Shown: positions 47,896 through 58,532, counted from the first letter of the stretch. The stretch is 64,000 nucleotides of DNA from Myxococcales bacterium (GCA_009692465.1 SHZD01000002.1:1-64000), one strand, 5' to 3'. Made by a program: numbers and translations. Notes: generated by a model from the sequence alone, not told the origin.

Positions 47896-50163
47896 CTACT
47901 TCCACTCAAATTTTGCGGGATTCCACGTTTTCCACGTGCCCTGCATGTTTTGCTGCAAGTCGCGGGTGCCCGCCGGGGTGCGAAACTCCACGGTTTTGAA
48001 TAGCGCTTTGAGTTTGTCGTCCGGCTGGCGTTTGGCCAGATCGCCTTCTTCGATTTGGTAAAACGTAGCCGTCATGTGAGCGGCATCAGCCTGCATCACC
48101 ATGAAACCATTGAGGTCCACTCGACAATAGCCCAAGTTGGGGTTCACAGGGGCGGTGCCCACCCCCAACAAGAAATTGTTGGCCGTATACGCCAAGTTGG
48201 CTGCTCCAGCGTCTCGAAGCGCCTGGTCGCTGTTGGCTTGCCGAATCAGCAAGGTTTGGTAGGTCCCCGACGAAATGGCGCCAGTCACGAATTCGACCAG
48301 CTTTTGAGTGGCGTCGCCATCCCGCATCGGTGTCCCGGCGAAAAAGGCATGAATATCGCCAGAAACCACCACTGAATTGACGACTTTGGCCAGTGTTTCC
48401 AAGATTTGATCGCGGCGGTTCGGCATGCCATCCCAGTCCTCCGCCGACAACAAGAAGCGCTGGCGAAAGGCCGCCGGCAGCGAGTCAATGCCCGACAAGT
48501 CAATTTCGCGTCGCTGAAGGGTGTACTCGTTGCCCCACACTTTCCACGTCTGCGCCGCTTCGGTCATCGACTTGACGAACCAAGCTTGCTGTTCGTCGCC
48601 CATCGCCTGCTCGCTGGCGCCCTTGGTCTGGGCCCAGCGCATCTTGGCGTACAGCTCAAAAGGGGTACGCGACACCAAATAGCGAGTACCCAGCGCGCTG
48701 TAGCCGCTCAATTTGAGCATTTGTTGAAACGACACGCCCTTGAGCATCTTGGCCAATTCGGCGTCGGCGATCATGGGCGGAGCGCCGGCGACCTTAGCCA
48801 AGTCCTTGAGGCGGGCGTTGATCCACAGTGCCGACACCGGCCCCGCTACCGTCGCCGCCGAGATTTTGAGGTCCTTGGCGTTGTCTTTGAAAAACTTCGC
48901 ATACTTGCCGCCCTCAAAATCATCAATCTTCACATAAGGCTGGGCATCGTCTGGCACTTTGCCGGCATACAGCTTGAGGGCCTCATCGTCCAGCGCAATG
49001 GCGCCGGGCAGCGCGTCCTCGGGCACCACATGGTCCGAGCGATAGCGACGCAAATCGGTCATCGCCAAGTGCAGGTGCTTGCCGAATTTGAAATCTCGGT
49101 AAATCTTTAGGTTATTTGGAAACGCCGCCTTGGGGTCAAACTCAAAATCGGCTCCCGCGGCGAAATCTACTGGCATATATTCAAACCACGCCTGATCAGC
49201 GGCAGAGCGGCGCGCAGGATCGTTTTCGTCTTTAGTTCCATCGAAATACGTGGCGTTCGCCTGCCAGCAGTCGTCGCTGAACTCGTGGTCGTCCCAAATC
49301 GCGATCATCGCGAACCGCTCGTGCATCTGCTGCAGGTCGGCATCGCTGCGGTACACCTTGTATAAGTCGCGATAGTTGCTCAACGACTTCGCGGCGAAAA
49401 AGGCGTCCTTGGTGTTGGCGTTGAAGGCAATGGCGCTGGCCGGGTCGCTGAACTTGACGACCCGATCGGGAGTCTTGTCCTGAAATTCTGGATTACCAGT
49501 TGTTTCATAGACATAGTCGCCCAAATGGATGACAAAGTCCAGGTCTTCCTGATTCAATCTTGCGTAACTATTGTAGTACTTGCCGTTGAAGTCCTGGCAC
49601 GACACCACGGCAAATTTGACGGCCACGTCAGCCGTCGCCGCAGCCGCTGTCTTGAAACGACCCACTGCCGTTTTATGGGCGCCATTGGCAGTGGCAAAGC
49701 GATACCAATACAACGTGGCCGGCGCAAGTCCGGTCAGCCGGACCTTGGCACAGCCGTCGTGGTTGGCCGTTGCCGTGATGCCTTTGCTCGGTTTGCCACC
49801 AAACTGGACTAAAGTCTTCAATTCCTTGTCCGTTGCCACGGACAACTCCAGTGCGACGTCCGCGGTGGGTTTTGCAGGATCCACCGCGCGCACCCACACA
49901 ATTGCCCCGTCGGCGCGCGGATCGCCCGAACAAATCGACTGTGGAAAGAAGGCCTTGTCCCCGCCGCTAGCAACCGCCGCATCGCCAGCAGTTTCGGTAC
50001 TGCCATCGACTGCCGCTGCGTCAGTTGCGCCGGTATCCGCGGTCGAACGCGCATTTGCACCCGCATCCGTTGCCGGTGCCGTCGGTTTGGGGTCGTCAGC
50101 GCATTTGGCCAAAGTGGCGCCGGCAGCGACCACGGTGGCGCGAAGGAAAGCGCGGCGTTGCAT
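47896..50163 (-). CDS. PhoD-like alkaline phosphatase with Tat-type signal
   Basis: 'MQRRAFLRATVVAAGATLAKC'; 'FPQSICSGDPRADGAIVWVRAV...VSCQDFNGKYYNSYARL...HLGDYVYE...IWDDHEFSDDCW...VVSGDIHAFFAG'. Confidence 0.92.
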   Translation of the reverse strand: MQRRAFLRATVVAAGATLAKCADDPKPTAPATDAGANARSTADTGATDAAAVDGSTETAGDAAVASGGDKAFFPQSICSGDPRADGAIVWVRAVDPAKPTADVALELSVATDKELKTLVQFGGKPSKGITATANHDGCAKVRLTGLAPATLYWYRFATANGAHKTAVGRFKTAAAATADVAVKFAVVSCQDFNGKYYNSYARLNQEDLDFVIHLGDYVYETTGNPEFQDKTPDRVVKFSDPASAIAFNANTKDAFFAAKSLSNYRDLYKVYRSDADLQQMHERFAMIAIWDDHEFSDDCWQANATYFDGTKDENDPARRSAADQAWFEYMPVDFAAGADFEFDPKAAFPNNLKIYRDFKFGKHLHLAMTDLRRYRSDHVVPEDALPGAIALDDEALKLYAGKVPDDAQPYVKIDDFEGGKYAKFFKDNAKDLKISAATVAGPVSALWINARLKDLAKVAGAPPMIADAELAKMLKGVSFQQMLKLSGYSALGTRYLVSRTPFELYAKMRWAQTKGASEQAMGDEQQAWFVKSMTEAAQTWKVWGNEYTLQRREIDLSGIDSLPAAFRQRFLLSAEDWDGMPNRRDQILETLAKVVNSVVVSGDIHAFFAGTPMRDGDATQKLVEFVTGAISSGTYQTLLIRQANSDQALRDAGAANLAYTANNFLLGVGTAPVNPNLGYCRVDLNGFMVMQADAAHMTATFYQIEEGDLAKRQPDDKLKALFKTVEFRTPAGTRDLQQNMQGTWKTWNPAKFEWK

Positions 50164-50363
50164 GGGAAACCTCAAAGATGTGGCGAGCGCAGCATAGTGC
50201 GCTTGGCTGGCCACTGGCAAACCTGCGGAATCGAGACCGGTCGCCCAGGCGCATGCCAGCGAAAAATCGGCGACTACCACCAAAAAATAAATGTAAACTG
50301 GCTCTTAGAAGTTGCCCGCCGCCCCAATGACTCGATCGACCTTGGTTGGACCCAAGGCGGTGG

Positions 50364-51281
50364 TTAGAGCGTGGTTCCGGCAGATTCTACATTAAGATCA
50401 AGAAGTTGAAGTGCGCGATCTGCTTGTGCGCTGCCAAAATGAAAGACGCGCAGCAACTGATACCCGCCGCGCTGACTGACCTCAGTGGGAACGCGCTCGC
50501 CTGGATCGAGAACGATGAACTGCGGCTTGCCCGCATCGTCCGTGACCTCAGTCACAACCGCTGCTAGCCGTCGCGAGCCCCGCGTGCGCTGCAAGATGGC
50601 GATGTCACCGGCCTGGGCATCGTTGTCGGCGCGCAGTTGAGCAAAAGCCCGCAAGAACACTTCCAAATTGGCGCCGTTCCACGCGCGTTTGCGCTCGTCC
50701 AACGTCAGAGCCGGCTTGAATGCCAAACCGTACAGATGGGGATTGCGCGCGCGATGGCGCACGATTGCGCGCCGCAAAGGCAACTGTCCGATCATGCCTC
50801 GCTCAATCAAGTCCAAGTGATTCCCAGAGTTGGCGCGCAAATCCTCAACACTGTACAGCGTCGGCGCGACCTTGCGCGCCAAATGATCGCGGGCGGCCGC
50901 GATCAAGGCCTCAGTTAGTGGATCGCGGTCAGCGGCAGACGCCGACTTGAGCCGCGGTGGTTTGATTGCCAGCGCAACCTGCCCGGTCCTGCGGTGCGCC
51001 GCCGAAGCTGCCGTCGCCTCGCCTTCCGTTTGGGCCACAGCCGTTGGCGGCAACACCAGCGCAGCCGACGGCGCACTGCCAGTGCCATGGTTGGCGGCCA
51101 AGTGGGTGCCACTGTGCAAATCGACGCCGATCACGCGCCAGCAGGCATAGGCGACCGCGGCGATCACGGCGCCCACCGCGGCGATGCTAATCAAGGCGCG
51201 CAACAAGGGGCGCCGACTGCGCCGACCGCCGGTAAGCGCTGGACCTGCTTGATGAAATGCGGATGACTGCGGGTGGGCCAT
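50364..51281 (-). CDS. Membrane-anchored hypothetical protein, possibly DUF1287-like
   Basis: Single TM then 'PLTEALIAAARDHLARKVAPTLYSVEDLRANSGNHLDLIERGMIGQLPLRRAIV...'; assignment weak. Confidence 0.5.
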   Translation of the reverse strand: MAHPQSSAFHQAGPALTGGRRSRRPLLRALISIAAVGAVIAAVAYACWRVIGVDLHSGTHLAANHGTGSAPSAALVLPPTAVAQTEGEATAASAAHRRTGQVALAIKPPRLKSASAADRDPLTEALIAAARDHLARKVAPTLYSVEDLRANSGNHLDLIERGMIGQLPLRRAIVRHRARNPHLYGLAFKPALTLDERKRAWNGANLEVFLRAFAQLRADNDAQAGDIAILQRTRGSRRLAAVVTEVTDDAGKPQFIVLDPGERVPTEVSQRGGYQLLRVFHFGSAQADRALQLLDLNVESAGTTL

Positions 51282-51498
51282 GGCTGCTGGCTGTGCGCAA
51301 ACCGGCCGCCCTTGCTGAGTGCAAGGAGAGGGTTGCTGCAAAGCGTGGCGCCCACCTACGGCCAGCCGCAAAACCGGTCAATAGCCTTTGTGCAACTCAT
51401 TGATCTCGATCGTGTTTGTAAAACAACCTTTGGGATCGCCGATCTAGCTGCAAGCGCAAGCGATCGCCGCGCCTACAAAACTGGCATTATCCACACCC

Positions 51499-52845
51499 TT
51501 ATCCACAGGCCAGAGCCGAGGCAAACCGGGCGCGCCACTGGGCAAGATCGAGGCGGGCTCGGTCAGCATGGGCCTGTTTTCGTTGCCCTTTATCGCGTCT
51601 CTTGGCCGGGCCGTCCCCCTGTGGTTCGTCCAACGGCGCAAACAGGCCAAAATGCAGGTTCGACGGCTGAAAGTCGGGCACGCTGGCGTCGATCACGTGC
51701 AACATCAGCGCCCCCAGCGCCGTCGACGCCGGCGGTGGTTCCACAGGCAGATCGCGCAGTTGGGCGGCCAATGCCACCGCTACCCACCAACCACTCGCGG
51801 TCGATTCTACGTAGCCTTCGACCCCGGTGATCTGCCCCGCAAACCGCAGCTTCGGCTGGGTGTGCAGCCGCATGGTGGCGTCAAGCAAGCGCGGGCTATC
51901 CAAAAACGTATTGCGATGCACCGAACCGTAACGCAAAAACTCAGCCTCCTGCAGACCGGGGATCATGCCAAGCACCCGTCGCTGCTCAGCTTGGCGCATC
52001 TTGGTTTGAAAACCGACTAAGTTGAAGGCGGTGCGATGGCGATTTTCGGCGCGCAATTGCACGACGGCATAGGCCCAGCGTCCGGTTCGCGGATCGTCTA
52101 GGCCCGTGGGTTTCATCGGCCCAAACCGCAGCGATTTGGGCCCCGACGCGGCGATGACCTCGATAGGCTGACAACCGGGAAAGTAGCGGATGCCTTTTTC
52201 GAAGTCTTGTAGGGGCAACGACTCGGCAGTCACGATCGCCTCGACAAACGCCGTGTATTGAGCCTTGTCCATCGGGCAGTTCAAGTAATCGTCGCCGCCG
52301 CCCTTGCCCCATCGTGACGCCGCAAACACCTGTTGCATGTCAACCGATTCGGCCGAGACGATCGGCGCTATGGCGTCGTAAAATGCCAGCCGCTCTTGAC
52401 CCGTCAGCGTCACCAACTGCGCGGCCAAAGCGTCCGAGGTCAATGGCCCGGTGGCCACGACGGTAGTGATCGGACGATCAAGTGCAAGTTCAGTGACTTC
52501 ACCGGCGACCACCTCAATGCGCGGGTGTTGGCGAATGTGCTGCTCGACCGCCGCGGAAAACAGTTCACGATCAACGGCCAACGCATCGCCCGCCGGCACT
52601 CGGTGCTGGTCGGCCAGCCGAAAAATCAACGAGTCCAATGCGCGCAGTTCTTCGTGCAAAAGACCGATCGCATTCAAAGGGTTGTCGCTGCGAAACGAGT
52701 TGGAGCACACCAGTTCGGCTAGCGTGTCTGCCGTTTGGGCCGCTGTGCGCCGCAGGGGTTTCATTTCGTACAATTGAACCGAAATGCCACGCTGAGCCAG
52801 CTGCCACGCACATTCGCAACCGGCAAGGCCGCCGCCAACAATCAA
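51499..52845 (-). CDS. trmFO: Methylenetetrahydrofolate--tRNA-(uracil-5-)-methyltransferase
   Basis: 'IVGGGLAGCECAWQLAQRGISVQLYEMKPLRRTAAQTADTLAELVCSNSFRSDN...FPGCQPIEVIAASGPKSLRFGPMKPTGL...GQITGVEGYVES'; TTG start in the track. Confidence 0.93.
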   Translation of the reverse strand: MIVGGGLAGCECAWQLAQRGISVQLYEMKPLRRTAAQTADTLAELVCSNSFRSDNPLNAIGLLHEELRALDSLIFRLADQHRVPAGDALAVDRELFSAAVEQHIRQHPRIEVVAGEVTELALDRPITTVVATGPLTSDALAAQLVTLTGQERLAFYDAIAPIVSAESVDMQQVFAASRWGKGGGDDYLNCPMDKAQYTAFVEAIVTAESLPLQDFEKGIRYFPGCQPIEVIAASGPKSLRFGPMKPTGLDDPRTGRWAYAVVQLRAENRHRTAFNLVGFQTKMRQAEQRRVLGMIPGLQEAEFLRYGSVHRNTFLDSPRLLDATMRLHTQPKLRFAGQITGVEGYVESTASGWWVAVALAAQLRDLPVEPPPASTALGALMLHVIDASVPDFQPSNLHFGLFAPLDEPQGDGPAKRRDKGQRKQAHADRARLDLAQWRARFASALACG

Positions 52846-52942
52846 AACTTGCGGTTCGATGGTTCCACTCCCACTGCGTCGCCAGCCGTGCCGGACGCGA
52901 TGGCCATGCTATACCGAACTGCGGTGGGCCAACACCAGTGGC

Positions 52943-53099
52943 TAGAGACCCGACCAATTAACGCCGAACCTCAAAGAATTTCCAAACAAAACGGAGCGGC
53001 CTGACGCCAACCCGCAGGCCATTGAATAAGTGCCGCCGGCTCGCGACCCACAAAGCAAGCACTAAGACGCCGAGCAAATCTTATTTGATCGGCTCTCTA
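52943..53099 (-). mobile_element. MITE-like element family D, copy 2
   Basis: Reverse complement TAGAGAGCCGATCAAATAAGATTTGCTCGGCG...GGTTCGGCGTTAATTGGTCGGGTCTCTA, 157 bp. Confidence 0.85.
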
Positions 53100-53255
53100 G
53101 CCTACCGTCGGGCAGGAATCTTGCCGCGACTGCCCGTGTTCTGTCGCCCGCGGTCTTGCGCGGACTCAACGCTAGCCTAAATTACGCGCCCTGCGCGCGG
53201 TAACCAGTGCCGAGCAGATTGTAGAAACACAGCAAATTAGTTGGAGAATGGCCCG

Positions 53256-55907
53256 ATGGCAAAGAGCAAAGCACCGATTCCGCCACCGCCCAGCGCTGAG
53301 GCGCAGCAGGCTTCCCCACCGCCGCCAGACGCCCCCGCATTGCCGCCCCAAGGGCAAGAAGCTGGGCCGCCATCGACCAATTTATTAGCATTAACACTGG
53401 CTTTACTTGCCGTTGGCGTCGGCGTCTCCATCTATCTCGTCCGCCACAAATTGCACGTCCTACTCGATCCGGGCTACATGTCGAGCTGCAATCTGGGCGG
53501 CGCGATCAACTGCGACAAGGTCAACATGTCCGGCATGTCCGAGTTGTTCGGCCTGCCGATCAGCTTGTACGCCATCCCCACCTATGTGGCCCAAATTTAT
53601 TTGGTCGCCACCGCCATGCGCGCAGGCAGTGGCGGCGTCGATGCGGCCACCCGCCGCCGCGGGCTGGACATTGCCGCCGGCCTTGGCTTATTGGCCAGCG
53701 TATTTTCACTGTATTTAGCCTTGTATAGCTCGATTCGGGTGGAAGCCTACTGCCTGTATTGCATCTCGCTGTACGTCGTCAATTTTGGTTCAACCGCCTT
53801 ATTGCTGGCTGCCGGATCCAAAACCGTGGGCACGGCGGTGGCCAATTGCCTCAGTCTTCTCAAGAGCTTTGAGCAACCCGTGTTGACTTCGGTGTTGGTC
53901 GCCGGCATCGGCATGGGCTGCGCGTGGCTGGGCTACGACCACACCAAATCGGCGATGGAGCACAGCTACAAGGACTGCCTCGACTGCCAAATGGACTCGA
54001 ACTTGCCCAAGTGCAAGACGATCAAGTGTGGCAACGCCGCCGCTCCGGTCACCGTCGACGCGGCTGCCTCTGCAGCCGCCAGTGCGGCCGCCGCGAGCCA
54101 AGCCGGTGCCCAAACCAACCAAGGAGCCGCGACGGCCGGCATCGCCCCAGTCCAAGCGGGGCAGGCGATCCCAAGCGGTGCCGCGGCGGTCGGCATGGAT
54201 GGTTCCGAGTGCGGCAAGACTTACGGCGTGTTGACCAAAGAAGACGGGTGGACGATCTACAATCCGTGCTTTGATGAAGAGGACTTGCGCGATACGATTG
54301 GCCCCAAAGACGCCAAGGTCACGGTGGTCAAGTACTCCGACTTTGAGTGTCCGTATTGCAAGTACTTAGCGATGACCATGGAACCGGTCAAGACCAAGTT
54401 TAAGGATAAAGTTCGCTTTATTATGAAGCACTTTCCGATGAATCCGACCTGCAATCGCTATATGCAGGGCTACGACAAGCACCCCAATGCCTGCAATGCC
54501 CACGCCACCGGTCTGTGTGCTGGCCGCCAGAATAAGTTCTGGGAAATGCACGACAAGTTGTACGCCAATCAACCCAGCTTGGATCCAGCGGCCAACCGCA
54601 AAGCGGCTGAAGAATTGGGCTTGGACATGGCCAAATACGACGCTTGCATTGCAGATCCGTCGATTTGGCAGAAATTCAACAAGGATATCGATGCTGCGGT
54701 ACGCGCGGGCATCAACGGTGCGCCGCGAACCTACATCAACGGAATGTTGGTCACCGGCTCGGCAACCACCCAAATTTTGGAATATATGGTCCAAAAGGCG
54801 CTGGATGACCCGCGGCCGGCTTGGGTCCGTTTCGAGCAAGACAAGCTCAAGCAAGCCCAATTGGCCCCTAAACCCGACGGCACTCACATGATCGCCGCCA
54901 AGACGGCCAAAGGCGCGTTCTATATTGATCCCTATGAAGCGTCGATTGCCAAAGATGGGCGCGCGGTCAGCATTGCCGACGTCGATCCGGCGATGGCTTC
55001 GTGGGTCGAAGCCGAGCAAGCGTGCAAGCAGGCCGGCAAGCGCTTGTGCAGCGAAGAGGAGTGGGTGTCGGCCTGTTCGGGCGTGCCCGCGATCGACAAC
55101 AACACCAATCAGCAGTTTGCCGACGACGACGTCGAGGGCAATATGTATCCGTATGGCACGTTTTATGAGGCCGGCAACTGCGTCGATCAAGAGGACAAGT
55201 ACAAGGGCAAATACGTCAAGACTGGCACTAAGGACAAATGTCGCACCCCGGCAGGTATTTTCGATCTTGCTGGCAACATTGGCGAATGGACCGGCGCCAC
55301 CAAAGAAACCGCTGGCTTGATGGGCGGGCACAACAATTCGGGCGAACGGGCGGCGTGCAATCAAGGCTCACGCAGCTTTGGGGTCGGCAATCGCAATCAG
55401 ACTACCGGCTTTCGCTGTTGTGCTGATGCCGACGTTGCCCAAAAGAACGTTGCCCCGTCGGACCTCAAGGGTAGCGACACCGACTTGGTCGGCAAGCCGG
55501 TGCCCGCCTTCACCGGCAAAGACAGCAACGGCATCGTCATTGATTCCGATGGCTTCAAGGGCAAAGTCACGCTCGTTAATTTCTTTGCTTCGTGGTGCGG
55601 ACCGTGCAAGAAGGAGTTCCCCGAACTGGTCACCTTGTGGAAAGAGCACAAAAGCAAAGGATTTCAAGTCGTTAGTATTGGCGTCGACCGCGAAGAGGGG
55701 CGCTCGCTGGAATTCGCCAATGGTTTTGAATGTCCGTGGGGCGTCATCGCCGATCCGGAGTCTGAGCTGATGGGTAAATTCAACGTCTATTCGATGCCGG
55801 CGACCTTCATTGTCGACCGCAAGGGTGTGATTCAGTTCTACGACACTGGCTTTAAGCCCGAAGAGCAACTCCAAAAATTGCGCGACGCCATCACCAAACA
55901 GCTGTAA
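53256..55907 (+). CDS. Multidomain thiol-redox protein: VKOR + DsbA-like + SUMF/FGE-like + TlpA-like
   Basis: VKOR 'CNLGGAINCDKV...YCLYCISLY'; 'SDFECPYCKYLAMTMEPVK'; SUMF-like 'DLAGNIGEWTGAT...TTGFRCC'; 'LVNFFASWCGPCKKEFPELV'. Confidence 0.9.
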   Translation: MAKSKAPIPPPPSAEAQQASPPPPDAPALPPQGQEAGPPSTNLLALTLALLAVGVGVSIYLVRHKLHVLLDPGYMSSCNLGGAINCDKVNMSGMSELFGLPISLYAIPTYVAQIYLVATAMRAGSGGVDAATRRRGLDIAAGLGLLASVFSLYLALYSSIRVEAYCLYCISLYVVNFGSTALLLAAGSKTVGTAVANCLSLLKSFEQPVLTSVLVAGIGMGCAWLGYDHTKSAMEHSYKDCLDCQMDSNLPKCKTIKCGNAAAPVTVDAAASAAASAAAASQAGAQTNQGAATAGIAPVQAGQAIPSGAAAVGMDGSECGKTYGVLTKEDGWTIYNPCFDEEDLRDTIGPKDAKVTVVKYSDFECPYCKYLAMTMEPVKTKFKDKVRFIMKHFPMNPTCNRYMQGYDKHPNACNAHATGLCAGRQNKFWEMHDKLYANQPSLDPAANRKAAEELGLDMAKYDACIADPSIWQKFNKDIDAAVRAGINGAPRTYINGMLVTGSATTQILEYMVQKALDDPRPAWVRFEQDKLKQAQLAPKPDGTHMIAAKTAKGAFYIDPYEASIAKDGRAVSIADVDPAMASWVEAEQACKQAGKRLCSEEEWVSACSGVPAIDNNTNQQFADDDVEGNMYPYGTFYEAGNCVDQEDKYKGKYVKTGTKDKCRTPAGIFDLAGNIGEWTGATKETAGLMGGHNNSGERAACNQGSRSFGVGNRNQTTGFRCCADADVAQKNVAPSDLKGSDTDLVGKPVPAFTGKDSNGIVIDSDGFKGKVTLVNFFASWCGPCKKEFPELVTLWKEHKSKGFQVVSIGVDREEGRSLEFANGFECPWGVIADPESELMGKFNVYSMPATFIVDRKGVIQFYDTGFKPEEQLQKLRDAITKQL

Positions 55908-55935
55908 GCGAGCGCAGCAGCCCCCTAATCAGCGC

Positions 55936-56757
55936 GTGCGTCCGCAATCATTGCTCCTCGGCTTGCGGGACCTAGGCAAGCCGTACTGGCTGCTGATCGC
56001 CAATGCGGGGCTGCTCATCGGGTTGGCCTGCGGCTGCAGTCGAGTCGCGGCGCCCTCCCAAGTGGTGGATTGGCGATCGCTGCGGCCGGGCCTGAGCTAC
56101 GCGGCTGTTTCGATCGGCATCGACAACGGCGATCACCGCGCCAGTGCCCACGTGGTCCGCTTCGATCCCAGTCGGTACGAGTTGCAAGTGGTGCTGGCCG
56201 CCGAAACTGGCGCTTCGCTCGCGCAGGCTTCTGCCTTTCGCCAAGCTGCCCACGGTCTGGTCGCCTTTAATGGAGGCTATTTTGATCACCAATGGCGGCC
56301 TTTGGGGCTGCTGGTTAGCCGTGGCGCTGAACTGTCGCCGTTGCGCAAAGTCGACCACGGCGTGTTTGCACTGGCGCGGCACGCGGCACTGGTTCGCCAC
56401 GCCCGTCAATGGCTTGCCCCGCCCGACCTAGAGTTTGCGCTGGAGTGCGGGCCGCGGTTGCTGATCGGCGGCCAAGCCCCCCATTTTCGCTCTGCTGATC
56501 GCGCCCGCCGTACTGCACTGGCACTCGATGACCGCGGTCGGGTTGTGGTCGCTGTCACTGAAGGGGTTGTAAGTCTTGCTGAGTTCGCTAATTGGCTGAG
56601 CAAACCAGCCACTGCAGGTGGGGTCGGAGCGACAGAGGCACTCAACCTCGACGGCGGTCCGTCGTCTATGTTGGAGGTGGCGGTGGACGCTACTTTTGCG
56701 CAAGTGTTGGCGCCAACCCCCGTGCCGGTCGGTGTTGCGATTGTCGAGCGCAAGTAG
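55936..56757 (+). CDS. Phosphodiester glycosidase (NAGPA/DUF2233-like) family protein
   Basis: 'GLVAFNGGYFDHQWRPLGLLVSRG...CGPRLLIGG...ALALDDRGRVVVAVTEG...ALNLDGGPSSML'. Confidence 0.82.
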   Translation: MRPQSLLLGLRDLGKPYWLLIANAGLLIGLACGCSRVAAPSQVVDWRSLRPGLSYAAVSIGIDNGDHRASAHVVRFDPSRYELQVVLAAETGASLAQASAFRQAAHGLVAFNGGYFDHQWRPLGLLVSRGAELSPLRKVDHGVFALARHAALVRHARQWLAPPDLEFALECGPRLLIGGQAPHFRSADRARRTALALDDRGRVVVAVTEGVVSLAEFANWLSKPATAGGVGATEALNLDGGPSSMLEVAVDATFAQVLAPTPVPVGVAIVERK

Positions 56758-56921
56758 AAGGCCCCTTTGCAACATCGGAGGATCACATGTGTTTGATCGA
56801 CGCTCTCAATTTTGGAATCGGCGGCAATTTGGTGCACACTATCAGGCTGCATTGGCGGCGCCTGCGGCCGCCAGTGCTTTCGGTCTGCGCGATTTCAGGC
56901 CGTATTTTCAAGGACTTTTTG

Positions 56922-58532
56922 ATGCTTTTCGCTCCCCAACGCCCCCTGCTGACGACGACGCGCCGAGCCGCTCGGCTGCTGGCGTTGCTCGTGCTGTTGC
57001 CGGTGACCACCCTTTTGGTCGGCACGCTGCCGGGCAACGGCGTGATCACCAGCGCGTACGCGGCCGACGAAGACAAGCCAGCGCTGGCCGTCGTCCACTT
57101 CGTCAAACGCGGCGACGCCGGCATGTTGAGCGTGCAACGCATCGAAGAATACCTGCGGCAGATGCTCGACGCCGGCGGTGCGGTCAAGATGTTGCCGGCC
57201 AAAGTCGTCGAACTGGGAAAGCCGCTGACGGGACCGGTTCGCCCGGCCGCCGCGGCCAATCTACCGGTGTCGCCTCAGGCCAAAGCTATTGAAAAAGCAG
57301 ATAAACTTGTCGCTGCAGCTCGCGATATCGTCGCCGAGGGCGAGGCGCTGGCCGATGGCATCAAGCTTTTGGCGGCGGCTGTGGAGCGGTATGAGGCCAA
57401 CTTTGTCGAGTTGGCTGATTTCTCTAAGTTAGTAGATGCGTACGCGCTAAACGCCCAGGCGTTGCTGATGCAAGGCGACACCAAAGGCGCCGCTGAGTGG
57501 GTAGCCCGCGCTTTGGCGATTCAGCCGACTTTTGTGGTCGATGGGCGCAAGCAAAACAAGGACCTCAAGGCCGTAGTGGACAAATCCCGCGACGGGTTGG
57601 AAGCCAAGCCGCGCACGACCATTGCCGTCGAATCCACCCAACCCGATTCGGAGGTTTACGTCGACGGCGTCAAGATTGGCACCGCTCCGGCCACCGCCAG
57701 CGATCTGCTTGCCGGCGTTCATTTCGTTCAGGTGCGCAAGGCTGGAGCATCGCCGTGGGGCCAACAGCTACTCGCCAAAGGTAAGCCTTTGCAAACAAAG
57801 GCTATACTTCAAATGCAGGTGGCACCAGAAAACGAGATCGCCATCTCAGTGAGCCCAGACGACATCAAGGAGTTTGCCAATAAGGGCAACTTTGGCGAGA
57901 AGATCTTTAAGAATTCTGCTGCGTTGTTCGCTCGGCAAATCGCGGCGACTCACATTTTATTTGGCCTGGTCAACCGGCGCCCTAGCACCCTAGAACTACA
58001 CCTTTTCGTGTTTTCCACCAAGACCAAGAAAACCTGCAGCGTTTCGCCGATTGAGTACGCAGCCAATCTCAACAACTTGCAGATGCAGACACTGGACGCT
58101 GAAGGCAAGGTGCGTATCGCCGTCCTCAACTGCGCCACCGATGTCAGCGGCGTACCCGCCATTTATGCCAACGCTCCCCAGCCGAAAGATGAACCGGTAG
58201 CGCCGGACATCGTGCCGACCCCGCCCGATGCCGAGCCCAAGGCCGATGTCACGGACGACCCCAAACCGGAGCCCAAGCCGGAGCCGAAACCGCAGCCCAA
58301 GCCGGAACCGCGGCGCGCGGATGTGCTCAAGAAAGTTGAAAAAGACGACCCTTACAAGGACTTACTGAAGGATTCCAATGCTGACGCCACCGATAAGCCG
58401 TTCTATACCACTTGGTGGTTTTGGACAGCCGTCGGCGTGGTGGCCGTCGGTGGTGGCGGTGCGGGCGCCTACGCGGCGACTCGCGGTGGCAATGTGGTGA
58501 CCGGGTATGGTGTCAAGGTGACAGTGCCCTAG
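56922..58532 (+). CDS. PEGA-like domain protein with Pro/Lys/Glu-rich linker and C-terminal TM
   Basis: 'VESTQPDSEVYVDGVKIGTAPATASDLLAGVHFVQVRKAG'; 'PKPEPKPEPKPQPKPEPR'; C-terminal TM. Confidence 0.75.
   Translation: MLFAPQRPLLTTTRRAARLLALLVLLPVTTLLVGTLPGNGVITSAYAADEDKPALAVVHFVKRGDAGMLSVQRIEEYLRQMLDAGGAVKMLPAKVVELGKPLTGPVRPAAAANLPVSPQAKAIEKADKLVAAARDIVAEGEALADGIKLLAAAVERYEANFVELADFSKLVDAYALNAQALLMQGDTKGAAEWVARALAIQPTFVVDGRKQNKDLKAVVDKSRDGLEAKPRTTIAVESTQPDSEVYVDGVKIGTAPATASDLLAGVHFVQVRKAGASPWGQQLLAKGKPLQTKAILQMQVAPENEIAISVSPDDIKEFANKGNFGEKIFKNSAALFARQIAATHILFGLVNRRPSTLELHLFVFSTKTKKTCSVSPIEYAANLNNLQMQTLDAEGKVRIAVLNCATDVSGVPAIYANAPQPKDEPVAPDIVPTPPDAEPKADVTDDPKPEPKPEPKPQPKPEPRRADVLKKVEKDDPYKDLLKDSNADATDKPFYTTWWFWTAVGVVAVGGGGAGAYAATRGGNVVTGYGVKVTVP

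Noticed and set aside
47896-50163. PhoD-like phosphatase as a novel system component
   Set aside because: Typical Tat-exported PhoD-like enzyme with no unusual neighbours; nothing beyond annotation.
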